NCBI GenBank assembly: GCA_964404285.1
Contig: CAYOJK010000010.1
Span: 18,802-82,801 of the forward strand
Origin: JBASEY01 sp964404285
GTDB lineage: Bacteria > CSSED10-310
Direction of reading: 5' to 3'
DNA length: 64,000 nucleotides
Of the stretch, positions 9,049-18,620 are shown in pieces; the stretch's first letter is position 1, and each line of letters opens with the position of its first letter. The position numbers and the translations under genes are program-made. Under the pieces are notes generated by a model. It ran no database searches. It was not told the origin of the DNA and was given only the letters and a program-made list of their open reading frames with translations.

Positions 9049-11310
9049 TTACTCCACGTCAGGAGCATAACGTGGCGGCTTCGGCTCAAAGAATGTATTG
9101 AATATTTTCAACAATCGCAGGATTTGCTTCGTGATCATCAAATAATTTCCAAGGATCGCGAAAAACAAAATATTCAACTGTGTTTTTGATTGTCCCGACC
9201 AAATACGCTCAACCTCAAATTCATTTAAAGTCTTAGCCAGTTTTTGCAGTTCCGAATACTTGTGAATCAACTTGTCCGGGCTGACTTTGCGCTTGCTGCT
9301 GAACGCTGTAATGACACTTTCAAATATCTGATCGACCTGGTTTTTGACTTTATTCAAATCCTCAATTTGAACAGGAGTAAAACCTTCATGTTGGTTGCTG
9401 ACATGCTTATGGGCCCGTGCAACGATATCACGGTGACCATCACTCAGTTTTTGTAGGCAGCGGACAGTTTGGCTGTATTCATAACTATATAGAGCATTTT
9501 CTTTCTGCAGAAGACGAAGAGCCTCAAAGACGTTGGCAGAAATAACATTGACCCATGATTGGATTTTTCTGACGTTTCGCCTTTCTTCGTTCAAGGCGAT
9601 TTCCTGTTGCCTGAATAGCGCCGCCAAGGCGCTATTCAAGGAAAGTCGAACTTCCTGATGCAAATAACTCATCTGATGAAAAATCGTTGGAACGACGGCT
9701 TCGGCGCTGTTGATCGTTCCTAAGTTAAAAATCTGATTTTCTTCGAAAGAAGACTCTTTTTTTACGTGATGTCGATGGTTTTTCCATAGTATCAGCCCGG
9801 CAAGCAACAGTAATTGCGCAAGGCCGAAAAATTTGAAATTGAATAGGGTAGATGCAAATGCAAACGCAAATGAAGAGGCTAAGAGGGCGGTCAGGAACCA
9901 GCCGCCGATAACGGTCAAAACACCAGTGACACGATAAACGGCGCTTGCCCGGCCCCAGGCGCGATCGGCAAAGGATGATCCCATAGCGACCATAAACATG
10001 ACATAGGTGGTGGACAGCGGGAGCTTGTTGGATGTCGCATAAGATATAATGACACTTGATACCATCAGGTTGACCGAGGCGCGAACCAGATCGAAAGAAT
10101 GTTGTCTTGTAAGGGTTCCGTCCCCAACAACCGTCGTATCTAGCCGTCGATCGACTTTCTGAAGCAATGAATCCGGCAGAATAAATTTGATCGTGTCAAT
10201 AAAGCTGATGGACATCCTGACGATCGTACGAGCTAAAAGCGTCGATTCGGCATGCTCAAACCGTTCCGATTGACTGCTCAACCCTAACTCCGTCCGTGAA
10301 AGAGCCCGGGCTTTACTGGAAAACCACAGTGTCGCTACCATAATCGCGCCTGCGCCTATCAGAAGATACCATTCTGTTTGGAATGGGGCGCCAAGCTGTT
10401 CCATAGTGGCTGTCATTGGATTGGGTAAAGATTTGGCAATTTTCAATGAGTGAAAACCTGCTAATGGAACACCGATGAAATTGACCAAGTCATTAGCAGC
10501 AAATGACATAGCGATAGCAAACGTGCCAACCAAAATAACAGGTTTGAAAACATTGACTTTAAAGAAAATAAGACACTGAAGAATAAACCCGGAAGCAAGA
10601 GCCATGAAGAAAAGAATCGTCATGGTATTGGACTCAATCCAAGCAAGCCTTTCCGGAGTCACGAAAACAGATCCTCGAGTTCCCCTTATCAAGATAAAAT
10701 AAGAGATAAAACTCAATGCGATTCCACCCCAAATCGCTCCATACCGTTTCATCCGGATGCGATAATCAAACGTGAAAATCATTCGAGTTATAAACTGAAT
10801 AATAGAGCCGGCAATAAATGCGATCAGGATCGACAACAAAATGCCCAGAATCATCGTGATGGCTTTGTTGGTATTGATGTATTGACCCAATAGAGCAAAA
10901 TCGCCGTTTTGCTTTTTGATTTTCCAGATCGATACGGCCACGGTTGAGCCGAGCAGTTCAAAAACGATCGAAACGGTTGTAGAGGTAGGAAGGCCGAATG
11001 TATTGAACAAATCTAACAAGATAATATCCGAAATCATTACCGCTACAAACAATACAAGCAGCTCCGGCATTGTAAAAAATTCTGGATGAAAAACACCCTT
11101 TCGAGCGATTTCCATCATTCCGCTACTAAATGTGACGCCAGCAAATATGCCCAGGCTGGCAACCGTCATGACGACATAACGGGGGGCAGCTCGGGAACCA
11201 ATAGCGGCATTCATGAAATTGGCAGCGTCATTACCGATGCCGACAATCAGGTCTATAGACGCGAAAATCATTAAAAACGCAACTGTTGGATAAAAAAGCT
11301 CCAAACTCAT
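9049..11310 (-). CDS. pit: PiT-family inorganic phosphate transporter with PhoU-like C-terminal domain
   Basis: 753 residues, inner membrane. The first PiT signature is GIGNDAANFMNAAIGSRA (residues 24-41). The inverted second copy is FAANDLVNFIGVPLAG near the middle. Many hydrophobic helices follow, then a soluble all-helical region (about residues 545-740) that resembles PhoU-type four-helix coils. Long PiT proteins with such a cytoplasmic tail occur in several Gram-negative phyla. They carry phosphate with Na+ or H+, and the tail probably regulates transport. No Pho operon neighbours are present. It is followed on the same strand only by gene-poor sequence and a broken gene on the opposite strand. 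Confidence 0.9.
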   Translation of the reverse strand: MSLELFYPTVAFLMIFASIDLIVGIGNDAANFMNAAIGSRAAPRYVVMTVASLGIFAGVTFSSGMMEIARKGVFHPEFFTMPELLVLFVAVMISDIILLDLFNTFGLPTSTTVSIVFELLGSTVAVSIWKIKKQNGDFALLGQYINTNKAITMILGILLSILIAFIAGSIIQFITRMIFTFDYRIRMKRYGAIWGGIALSFISYFILIRGTRGSVFVTPERLAWIESNTMTILFFMALASGFILQCLIFFKVNVFKPVILVGTFAIAMSFAANDLVNFIGVPLAGFHSLKIAKSLPNPMTATMEQLGAPFQTEWYLLIGAGAIMVATLWFSSKARALSRTELGLSSQSERFEHAESTLLARTIVRMSISFIDTIKFILPDSLLQKVDRRLDTTVVGDGTLTRQHSFDLVRASVNLMVSSVIISYATSNKLPLSTTYVMFMVAMGSSFADRAWGRASAVYRVTGVLTVIGGWFLTALLASSFAFAFASTLFNFKFFGLAQLLLLAGLILWKNHRHHVKKESSFEENQIFNLGTINSAEAVVPTIFHQMSYLHQEVRLSLNSALAALFRQQEIALNEERRNVRKIQSWVNVISANVFEALRLLQKENALYSYEYSQTVRCLQKLSDGHRDIVARAHKHVSNQHEGFTPVQIEDLNKVKNQVDQIFESVITAFSSKRKVSPDKLIHKYSELQKLAKTLNEFEVERIWSGQSKTQLNILFFAILGNYLMITKQILRLLKIFNTFFEPKPPRYAPDVE

Positions 11311-11447
11311 TGAGTTCCCTCAGACAAAGGAAAAAAACCTTTTTCTGAATATCATAAAAATGAAAAATGTAAAAGAGAACTGGGAAAAATATCGATGGAA
11401 ATAAAAAAAATGGCCACCAACAACCACAAGACAACGTGTTTTCGATT

Positions 11448-14400
11448 TTAGGCTATTCTTTGTCCTTTCAATCTCGCCCCAACAAGCTTCGATACTCCAG
11501 GCTCTTCCATTGTGACCCCGTACAGCGTATCAGCGACTTCCATCGTCATCGGGTTATGAGTGATCAGCACAATTTGGGTTGTTTCCGCCAAGGATTGTAA
11601 AAAATTCGTGAAGCGAGCTATGTTATGCTCATCCAACGGAGCGTCCACTTCATCCAGAAAAAGCAACGGTGACGGCCGATATTTGAAGCCGGCCAGCAGC
11701 AGAGCCAGCGCAGAAAGCGCTTTTTCGCCCCCTGACAGCAAGTCGATAGACCTGGCGCGTTTTCCCGGCGGTTTACAAACAATATCGACACCGGATTCCA
11801 ACGGGTCATTCGGATCCGTCATCTCCAACATGGCCTCCCCACCCCCAAACAAACCTTGAAAAATAATTCCAAAATGTTCTGTTACAACATCGAATGCTTC
11901 GATAAAGCGTGTTTTGCTGGTTCGATTGATTTGTAGAATAGTCGTTCTCAACGATTGAACAGCATGTTCCAAATCCTGTAACTGTTCATCCAGAAATCGG
12001 CTTCGTTCAACCATTTCGCGGTGTTCCTGTTCCGCGCCTAGATTGACATCAGAAAACAGTGAAACACTTTGCTGGAGAACCTCGATCCGCTGTTTCCAAT
12101 CCTCTATTTCCGTATCATCGGGAAGGCGCCCCAAGTTTTCAGCTTCTTCCACGGGATTCCAAGCCAGACCTTCAAACAGGGATTCCTGAGCAGATTCCAA
12201 TGACGCTCGTTTTACACGAATATCGGCAAGCTCACGTTCCAACGCACGGTCCGCCTGCTCCAACTCAGCCAACTGCGCTGCGGTGTCCTGCCTGGCTTGA
12301 TTGCTCTGCTCCAATTGCGATTTCAACGTTTCCAATCGGGTTTTACGAACCGGCGCATCAGCAACTAATGCTTCCAATTCCGTCAACAATTCCTTGCGCC
12401 GAGCCTCCTCAACAATAACCTGCTCATGCTTCGCTTTGGCCTGACGCCGGTGCTGGTCAGCTATCTTTTCCAGTCGACCGATTTCATTCTGCAAACGTGC
12501 CTGCTCCCGCTGCACAAATTCAGCTCTGTCAGCAGTCGATCGAGCCGCTATCCGCTTTTCCGTCACCTCATCGCGAAGAGCCACACTCGCCTTGTCCGCC
12601 TGTTCCAATATCGACTCAAGTTTGTTGAGATTCTCCGATATATCCGTTTGCGCCCCCAATTTTTCCAAAGTCTGCCGCCACGTTTCAAGCCTCTGCTCAA
12701 TGCCGCTCATTTCTTCGATTAAATTCTTTTTTTCCTTTGTTACAGCAGCCTGACGACGGGAAATCTCATCCAATGCGTTTCTTCTATGCGATAACTCACC
12801 ATTGGCAATAGCCAGTTGTTGAGTTGTATAGGCAGATTTTTGCTGAATATCCGTCCAGACCGCGACGACTTTCTGAAGTTGGCCGTCGCAATTTTGATAA
12901 ATCTCTATCGCCGTTTGCTCATTATGTAACCTATCGGCCACCTTGTTTTTCAGATCGATAATTTCTTTTCGCCTGCGTCGATATATCGGTCTATTGTCGA
13001 TCGATCTGCCAAAAGTGCGCACCCTTCCCGGTCCCCATAGCAAGCCATCAGGCGTTACAATTATTGTCTCGGGATTATCTGCCGCCGCTCCGGCAGCGGT
13101 TTCAGCATCCGGCGCCCAAAAGACTCCCGCCAATAAATCGTCAAATATCGGCTTAAACTCATCCGCTGTTGAAACACAATCAACCAGAGCTTTCAGCCCC
13201 AACGGCGCCTGCACAATTTTGCCTGGAAAAACATTGGCTTCCGACACGTGTCTTACCGTAACACGTCCGGGTGGCATTTCAGCCAAAAAACGACAGATTT
13301 CATCAAATTCGGCTGCACCGGAAACGATGATATCCTGTAAACGCGAATACAATGCAGCAGTGACGGCTTCTTCGTATTCATCAGGAGTGTCGTAGATGTC
13401 TGCTAGTGTGCCAACGATGGAAGCAATTTCTGGTTTGGCATTAGACGAGCGTGGAAACCGCTTTAAAACATGTTTTACACCGGCGTCCAATCCTTCGCCG
13501 ACAGCATCGATTTCCTGTAACGACTCAAGGCGCGATTGCAGAGAAAGGCGCTCTTTTTCAATGCTTCGCACGCGATCACCGGCTTCTTTTAGAGCCTGTG
13601 TCGCCTTGTCTTTATCAACTGCGACAACCTGACAGTGTTCGTGCAAAGCGCTCATTTCCGTTTCAAGCCGCGCTATCTTCTCCTTCAGGTCAGCTAATCC
13701 TCTAGACGCGTCCTGCTGATTTCCGATCAGATGTTCATTTTCCTGGACCAACTCCGTTTGACGTTGCATAAGATAGTGTAATCTCTCAGTTCCTCCCTGT
13801 ATTTTATTGCGCAAATCGGAGCTTTCAGTGATTTGTTTCAGACGTCTTGCCCGCGCATTCACCAGTTGTTCACGAAGTTGACGAATCTGAGCATCTTTGT
13901 CCCGGCGTTTTGTCTCGAGCGTGTCCACTTCATCCGCAACGACCTGGGCTCGATCCGCCAGCACATTTAGTTCTTGGTCAAGATTGGTGGCTTGTTTCTT
14001 TAAATCAACGTACTGGCGATCCAGCAAGAGCGCCTCGGCCTGCTCTGTCTCGATTTCCAATTTGAGTTCTTGTTGTCGATCATCAAAATCTTTGATCCTG
14101 TTTTCAAGATAATCGATTCGATTCTCGATTTGATCAAAGGATTCTGCAGTCTTGCGCAACGTATTCTGCGCCGTGTCGACACCTTTATGGCATTCCTGAA
14201 GCGCCGCCGACTGCAGAGCGATCTGCGCCGCGGTGCGGGCTGAGACATTTTCCAGATGCTCGGTTTGAGTTGACAAATCGTTTAATTCTCGTTGAATTTT
14301 GGCATAACGGGCGCCGGAAAGCACTTTTTGAAGATCTTCGAGTTCCGTTTTAAGTGTTCGATATTTTATGGCTTTCCGAGCTTGGCGTGCGAGCGAAGCT

Positions 14401-15068
14401 CGTCTTGAATGAACCTCGGAAATAATATCCCTGACTCGAGAAAGATTGTTTTCTGTTGAGGCCAACTGAGATAAAGCCTCTTTTTTCCGAACTTTGAACT
14501 TTTCAATGCCGGCAATCTGTTCGATAAACCCCCGCCGTTCTTCCGGCCGTGCCGTTACCAAAGCATCCACTCGCCCTTGCTCAATAAGGGAATAAGCTCC
14601 TCTGCCAACACCGGTATCCAGAAAAAGATCAGTAATATCTTTTAAGCGACAAGGAACACGATTGATCAGATATTCACTCTCACCACTACGATACAGCCGC
14701 CGCGTGACGGCAATTTCTTCATACGTTAAGGGAAGAAGCCCAGCCGGCGTATCGATGGTCAATGTCACTTCAGCCATTCCGACCGGTTTTCGTTTTGCAG
14801 AACCATTAAAAATGACATCCGACATGGAACGTGCCCGCATTTGACTAGGCCCTTGCTCACCTAAAACCCAGCGTAACGCATCCAATATATTCGATTTGCC
14901 GCAACCATTCGGCCCGACAATAGCACAAATCGCGTCTTCAAAAGACAATTGCGTACTGTCAGAAAACGATTTAAAGCCCTGTAATGACAGCTTTTTAAAT
15001 CGAATTGTCCGGACAGGCGCTAGCTCCCTATCATTTGCCGAGGCTTCGGCGCTGATTGGTTGGTTCAA
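11448..15068 (-). CDS. smc: Chromosome segregation ATPase SMC
   Basis: About 1206 residues, usual length. ABC-type head: Walker A GPNGCGKSN close to the N-terminus. Long coiled coils follow, then a hinge around the middle (segment YEEAVTAALYSRLQDIIV and flanking glycines), a second coil, the signature LSGGEKAL and Walker B LLFLDEVDAPLDEHN at the C-terminus. SMC dimers with ScpAB extrude DNA loops and organise the chromosome. The TTG at 15068 is preferred because GAGGG lies 9 bases upstream; an in-frame TTG at 15095 would add nine residues. Either way there is a poorly conserved 20-30 residue extension before the usual first strand. A promoter-like element lies just upstream. Confidence 0.95.
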   Translation of the reverse strand: MNQPISAEASANDRELAPVRTIRFKKLSLQGFKSFSDSTQLSFEDAICAIVGPNGCGKSNILDALRWVLGEQGPSQMRARSMSDVIFNGSAKRKPVGMAEVTLTIDTPAGLLPLTYEEIAVTRRLYRSGESEYLINRVPCRLKDITDLFLDTGVGRGAYSLIEQGRVDALVTARPEERRGFIEQIAGIEKFKVRKKEALSQLASTENNLSRVRDIISEVHSRRASLARQARKAIKYRTLKTELEDLQKVLSGARYAKIQRELNDLSTQTEHLENVSARTAAQIALQSAALQECHKGVDTAQNTLRKTAESFDQIENRIDYLENRIKDFDDRQQELKLEIETEQAEALLLDRQYVDLKKQATNLDQELNVLADRAQVVADEVDTLETKRRDKDAQIRQLREQLVNARARRLKQITESSDLRNKIQGGTERLHYLMQRQTELVQENEHLIGNQQDASRGLADLKEKIARLETEMSALHEHCQVVAVDKDKATQALKEAGDRVRSIEKERLSLQSRLESLQEIDAVGEGLDAGVKHVLKRFPRSSNAKPEIASIVGTLADIYDTPDEYEEAVTAALYSRLQDIIVSGAAEFDEICRFLAEMPPGRVTVRHVSEANVFPGKIVQAPLGLKALVDCVSTADEFKPIFDDLLAGVFWAPDAETAAGAAADNPETIIVTPDGLLWGPGRVRTFGRSIDNRPIYRRRRKEIIDLKNKVADRLHNEQTAIEIYQNCDGQLQKVVAVWTDIQQKSAYTTQQLAIANGELSHRRNALDEISRRQAAVTKEKKNLIEEMSGIEQRLETWRQTLEKLGAQTDISENLNKLESILEQADKASVALRDEVTEKRIAARSTADRAEFVQREQARLQNEIGRLEKIADQHRRQAKAKHEQVIVEEARRKELLTELEALVADAPVRKTRLETLKSQLEQSNQARQDTAAQLAELEQADRALERELADIRVKRASLESAQESLFEGLAWNPVEEAENLGRLPDDTEIEDWKQRIEVLQQSVSLFSDVNLGAEQEHREMVERSRFLDEQLQDLEHAVQSLRTTILQINRTSKTRFIEAFDVVTEHFGIIFQGLFGGGEAMLEMTDPNDPLESGVDIVCKPPGKRARSIDLLSGGEKALSALALLLAGFKYRPSPLLFLDEVDAPLDEHNIARFTNFLQSLAETTQIVLITHNPMTMEVADTLYGVTMEEPGVSKLVGARLKGQRIA

Positions 15069-15521
15069 AGAATTATTTCCCTCACAAGCTTGCAAAAAAC
15101 CTTGACGCTAACTATATATATACTTATATAGTGCCTAAAACTCAATATGATGTGGTTGTTGAGCCGATTATTTCCTTCATTGAATAATTCGTATATCTCT
15201 GTAATGCGCACCTCATGCCTTAGAAAACTCGAAACAGTATCCTGTTCTTCTTCATCGTTCTTTTCTGCAGTAATATTTTTTTATGAATCGAGCGGTTTTT
15301 ATGTCAATATCGATATATTTTGAAGCATGGTTATTTCTCTTGATTGCGCAGATTTTCGCGAGATTGTGGGTTGTTTGTTATTTTTTTTTTTGAGATTGCC
15401 GTATATGTTTAAGATAAAAAGCCTTAGCTTCTTTAAAACAAACATTGCCGCTTATCTTTTTGCCTTTTGAAATCAGCATAATATTTGACTCTTATTCGTG
15501 TAATCGTTAAGTTAAGGAGTG
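15069..15521. other. Intergenic region between smc and the YbgF-like gene
   Basis: About 450 bp of AT-rich sequence between divergent genes. It holds the smc promoter candidate near 15117-15145 and runs of T around 15379-15392. No convincing reading frame or RNA gene was found. The RBS for the rightward gene is at 15514-15519. Confidence 0.6.
15117..15145 (-). promoter_or_regulatory. Candidate sigma-70-type promoter for smc
   Basis: On the minus strand a TTGAGT box (15140-15145) and a TATATA box (15117-15122) are separated by 17 bases, close to consensus. Transcription would begin near 15110, leaving a leader of about 40 bases to the preferred TTG start at 15068. The sequence is AT-rich and partly palindromic, so a rightward promoter (TTGACG 15102-15107, TATATA 15125-15130) can also be read in the same stretch. 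Confidence 0.42.
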
Positions 15522-16250
15522 ATGGAAAGAAAAATAACCTCACAGTTACGGATCGTTTCAATGGTAGTAGCGACAGTGTTATGTGCGGGGTGTGTATCGA
15601 CTGATTTAGTGCAAACGATGATGAAAGATATTGATCGTTTAAAGGCTCAGAATGCATCGTTGCGCCAGGACGTGAGTGCATTGAGCCTTGAAGTCGAGGC
15701 TTTAAAAGAACGTTCTGAGGACGAAGTTGAGGTCGAAGATACTGGTTCAACAGAAGAGAGTGTCACAGAAGATCCGGTGGACTTGGATAGTGTTGTTGAA
15801 GAAGTTGAGGTGATGGAGGAAGAAAAGGCGTCTCCCGGAAGGCTGAATGCGGAAGAAGTTTATGCAACAGCTCAAGGATTATATGCTCAAAGCCGCTATC
15901 GAGAGGCTTATCAGGCGTTCAATCAAGCATCATTTTTGGATCAGGACGAAGAGTTTTTGGGACGTTGTCATTATTGGATGGGTGAGTGCATGTTCGCTCA
16001 AGGAGCATATCAACGTGCCTTGGATCATTTTGGTATGGTTTTTGGAAAACACAGCCAATCGTCGAAGGCATCGGACGCTTTGCTGAAAATTGGGTTTACA
16101 TATTATGAGATGAACAATTATAATGGAGCAAGGCAGGCGCTGAACGAGTTTTTGAGCCGTTATCCGGATCATCGCGCAGCGTCTCTTGCAAAGGAACGGT
16201 TGAATCGGATGTCATATAAGGAGTCCGATAAGGCCGGAAGAGATCATTAA
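15522..16250 (+). CDS. YbgF/CpoB-like lipoprotein with coiled coil and TPR repeats
   Basis: About 242 residues. A signal peptide ends in a lipobox VLCAGC, so the mature protein is probably lipid-anchored. After it comes a short coiled coil (DIDRLKAQNASLRQ and following heptads), a very acidic linker (EDEVEVEDTG), and a C-terminal half of tetratricopeptide-like helices (RYREAYQAFNQAS, AYQRALDHFG, NYNGARQALNEFL). This order matches YbgF/CpoB proteins, which work with Tol-Pal in envelope constriction and peptidoglycan coordination. No tol or pal genes are in the window. The ATG at 15522 is close to AAGGAG; a GTG at 15519 overlaps that site. The following LysM gene starts about 20 bp after the stop. 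Confidence 0.75.
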   Translation: MERKITSQLRIVSMVVATVLCAGCVSTDLVQTMMKDIDRLKAQNASLRQDVSALSLEVEALKERSEDEVEVEDTGSTEESVTEDPVDLDSVVEEVEVMEEEKASPGRLNAEEVYATAQGLYAQSRYREAYQAFNQASFLDQDEEFLGRCHYWMGECMFAQGAYQRALDHFGMVFGKHSQSSKASDALLKIGFTYYEMNNYNGARQALNEFLSRYPDHRAASLAKERLNRMSYKESDKAGRDH

Positions 16251-16270
16251 TGGGAAGAGGAGAATCGATT

Positions 16271-17392
16271 ATGAGATCCTTTATAAAGATGTTGGTTATT
16301 CTGCTTGTGGTTGTCGGTGTGGTTGGAATTCACGCCGAAGAAAAGACATGGACGTATGGCGGTGTTGAGTACCGGGTTCCAATATCGGCAGAACAGTTGC
16401 CGTCGGATATTCCCGATGCTCATACAGTGGTCAGTGGTGATACGTTATGGGGCATATCAAGAGCTTATTTGACCGACCCATACTTGTGGCCTCTGGTTTG
16501 GGAAGAAAATCTCGATACGATTAAAAATCCTCACCGGATTTATCCCGGTGATATTGTCAGATTACCCGGTGGCATGTTGATAGCCACAGATGCTGTTCCA
16601 CCCAGGCCTGCCAGAATCGACGGTATGGGAGAAGATCTGTTTGACGAGGGTGATGAAAGCAGTGATGAATTAAAGAAATTCGGAGAGAAAAGAAGATATT
16701 CGGTTATTACGGAAGCTGACTTGATCGCCTCCGGACGAATTTCTGAAAAGAAACTTTCCGGGCCAGAAATCATTGCCGCAGAAACCACAGCTTTCGATCT
16801 TTCATCATACGATGTTATATTTGTTAAAGGCAGCTCCGGTGTAAATCTTCGAGCAGGGGAACACTACTTCATCATGCGGGATATGCATAAGGTCAAACAC
16901 CCCATTTCCGGTCGCAACATGGGTAGAATGTATCATGTTGTCGGTGAGGCTGAAATACTGTGTACTGGGGAAGAAGTTACCAGTGCAATGATTACCAAAA
17001 GCTACCGTGCAATAGAACGTGGTGATTTCCTTGTTCCATGGGAAAATATCCCCATGCCGATGACAACGGGATCACCCCCATTCGACCGCTGCAATCCCTC
17101 CACCAAAACATTGCCGGGACACATCATCGATGCTTACATCGGAATTCCTGATTTTAACGATGCTGTCATTATTGCAAGAGGTGATGTCGCTTATATTGAT
17201 CTGGGTGGTCAAGACGGCGTTGCCCCTGGTGACTATTTCACGATATTCACCCGAGATACCGTTGATCATCAGTTGCCCAAATACGTTTCCGGAGAGCTTA
17301 TGGTTGTCAAGGTTATGGAAGAGACTTCTGTTGTTGTTATAACACAAAGCAACACCGCTGTTTTCTTAGGGGATACTATCGAGCTGAAATAA
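16271..17392 (+). CDS. Exported LysM-domain protein
   Basis: About 373 residues. An N-terminal signal peptide (hydrophobic to about residue 22, ending near HAEE) is followed by a single LysM domain at about residues 50-98 (HTVVSGDTLWGISRAY, then NPHRIYPGDIVRLP), the peptidoglycan-binding fold. The remaining 270 residues are unassigned and contain several short beta-rich repeats (INLRAGEHYFIM-like strands). This two-part layout is common in Gram-negative periplasmic proteins of unknown function. The ATG at 16271 has GAGGAG 8 bases upstream. It is co-transcribed with the YbgF-like gene and ends at a strong hairpin, so the pair is likely an envelope operon. Confidence 0.8.
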   Translation: MRSFIKMLVILLVVVGVVGIHAEEKTWTYGGVEYRVPISAEQLPSDIPDAHTVVSGDTLWGISRAYLTDPYLWPLVWEENLDTIKNPHRIYPGDIVRLPGGMLIATDAVPPRPARIDGMGEDLFDEGDESSDELKKFGEKRRYSVITEADLIASGRISEKKLSGPEIIAAETTAFDLSSYDVIFVKGSSGVNLRAGEHYFIMRDMHKVKHPISGRNMGRMYHVVGEAEILCTGEEVTSAMITKSYRAIERGDFLVPWENIPMPMTTGSPPFDRCNPSTKTLPGHIIDAYIGIPDFNDAVIIARGDVAYIDLGGQDGVAPGDYFTIFTRDTVDHQLPKYVSGELMVVKVMEETSVVVITQSNTAVFLGDTIELK

Positions 17393-17412
17393 CGTTTTAC
17401 TTAGTGGTATTG

Positions 17413-17452
17413 ACGGGGAGGAGATCATTCTGGTTTCATCCCCGTTTTTTTT
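17413..17452 (+). terminator. Rho-independent terminator after the LysM gene
   Basis: Inverted repeat ACGGGGA (17413-17419) and TCCCCGT (17439-17445), with a 19-base loop, followed by eight T residues. It lies 20 bp after the LysM stop and before dprA, so it should separate the envelope pair from the dprA block. Confidence 0.75.
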
Positions 17453-17480
17453 GTCTTGTTTTTCGTGTATAAGCAAAGGG

Positions 17481-18620
17481 ATGAAACACGAAGCTTTCAG
17501 AGATTGGTTGGCATTATCGTTGTGGGAAAACATCGGTCCTGGGGGTCTGGCACAAATTCGTCTGTCATTGCCGGAACCTTGGCGGGTTTTAAATGAAACA
17601 GAATTACTCGATGTTATATTCACAGGGAAAAGGCATCCAGGACTCCCTCCAGGAACGGCCTTAAAAAAGCAGGCTGACACCCTGATAGAATTATCTGAAA
17701 AGGGCTATTTTGGGATTTTATCGATACTGGATCCGGAATATCCCACCATGCTGGCCAATACGCATTCGCCTCCGGCAGCGCTGTTTTATAAAGGAGACCA
17801 CACGCTGTTCAAGCGCCATGCGCTGGGTATTGTAGGGACTCGTAAGCCCAGTCGGTATGGAAGAGATGTCACTCGGTTATTCGCAGGAACGCTTGCTGAA
17901 AAAGGGATTGTCATAACCAGTGGCCTGGCGGTTGGAATCGATGCTATCGCACATTCTGCAGCAATCGAAGTCAAAGGTAAAACTGTCGCAGTTTTAGGCT
18001 GTGGTCTCGATATTGATTATCCTAAATCCAACCGAGATCTCAGAGCCAAAATTGAAACCGATGGCTGTGTGATAACGGAGTTTCCCTGGGGTAAACCGCC
18101 TAATCCAGGCCAATTTCCCCGCAGAAACAGAATTATAAGTGGCCTGTCCAGGGGAGTGCTGATCATCGAATCAACAGAACGAAGCGGTGCACTGATAACT
18201 GTTCGGCATGCTATTGACCAAAACAGAGATGTTTTTGCTGTTCCTGGACAAATTTTTTCACCGGGTAGTCAAGGGCCGATTCGTGTACTGCAGAATGGTG
18301 GATATCCGGTGATTCATCCCGATGATATACTTGAACATTATGCCTTGCAGACAAAAATTCCGTTCCCGCAAAAAGTGATTGCAGATGATGATTTAGAAAT
18401 TGATCCTGAGCTCCGACCTATATGGGACCTGCTTGATGCCACACCAATTTCCGGAGATGATTTGGTTGGAGCTCTTCGTTGGAAAACATCTGATATTCAG
18501 GCTGCACTATTGAAAATGGAATTGCTCGGACTGGTCAAACAACTTCCTGGACAGCGATTTGTTCGCGCTGTTATCAGGGAAAAACGAAAAGAATCAGATA
18601 GATCGGAAGAAAAAGAATGA
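17481..18620 (+). CDS. dprA: DNA-processing protein DprA (Smf)
   Basis: About 379 residues. The Rossmann-fold core is clear: LGIVGTRKPSRYG, then SGLAVGIDAIAHSAAIE, then GRSGALITVRHAIDQ-like and VFAVPGQIFSPGSQG. A C-terminal winged-helix-like region (PISGDDLVGAL to GLVKQLPGQRF) is present. DprA binds incoming single-stranded DNA and loads RecA in natural transformation. No com genes are in the window, although dprA is widely kept in non-competent species. The ATG at 17481 has only AAAGGG directly before it, so the start is tentative. The stop overlaps the topA start by 4 bp. Confidence 0.92.
   Translation: MKHEAFRDWLALSLWENIGPGGLAQIRLSLPEPWRVLNETELLDVIFTGKRHPGLPPGTALKKQADTLIELSEKGYFGILSILDPEYPTMLANTHSPPAALFYKGDHTLFKRHALGIVGTRKPSRYGRDVTRLFAGTLAEKGIVITSGLAVGIDAIAHSAAIEVKGKTVAVLGCGLDIDYPKSNRDLRAKIETDGCVITEFPWGKPPNPGQFPRRNRIISGLSRGVLIIESTERSGALITVRHAIDQNRDVFAVPGQIFSPGSQGPIRVLQNGGYPVIHPDDILEHYALQTKIPFPQKVIADDDLEIDPELRPIWDLLDATPISGDDLVGALRWKTSDIQAALLKMELLGLVKQLPGQRFVRAVIREKRKESDRSEEKE

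Noticed and set aside
12943..13395. A 150-codon frame opposite the smc hinge
   Set aside because: It lies inside smc and is serine/alanine-rich as expected for a reverse-frame shadow of a coiled-coil gene.
15069..15521. A small RNA or tRNA in the smc/YbgF spacer
   Set aside because: No cloverleaf, CCA end or strong hairpin was found; only AT-rich promoter-like sequence.
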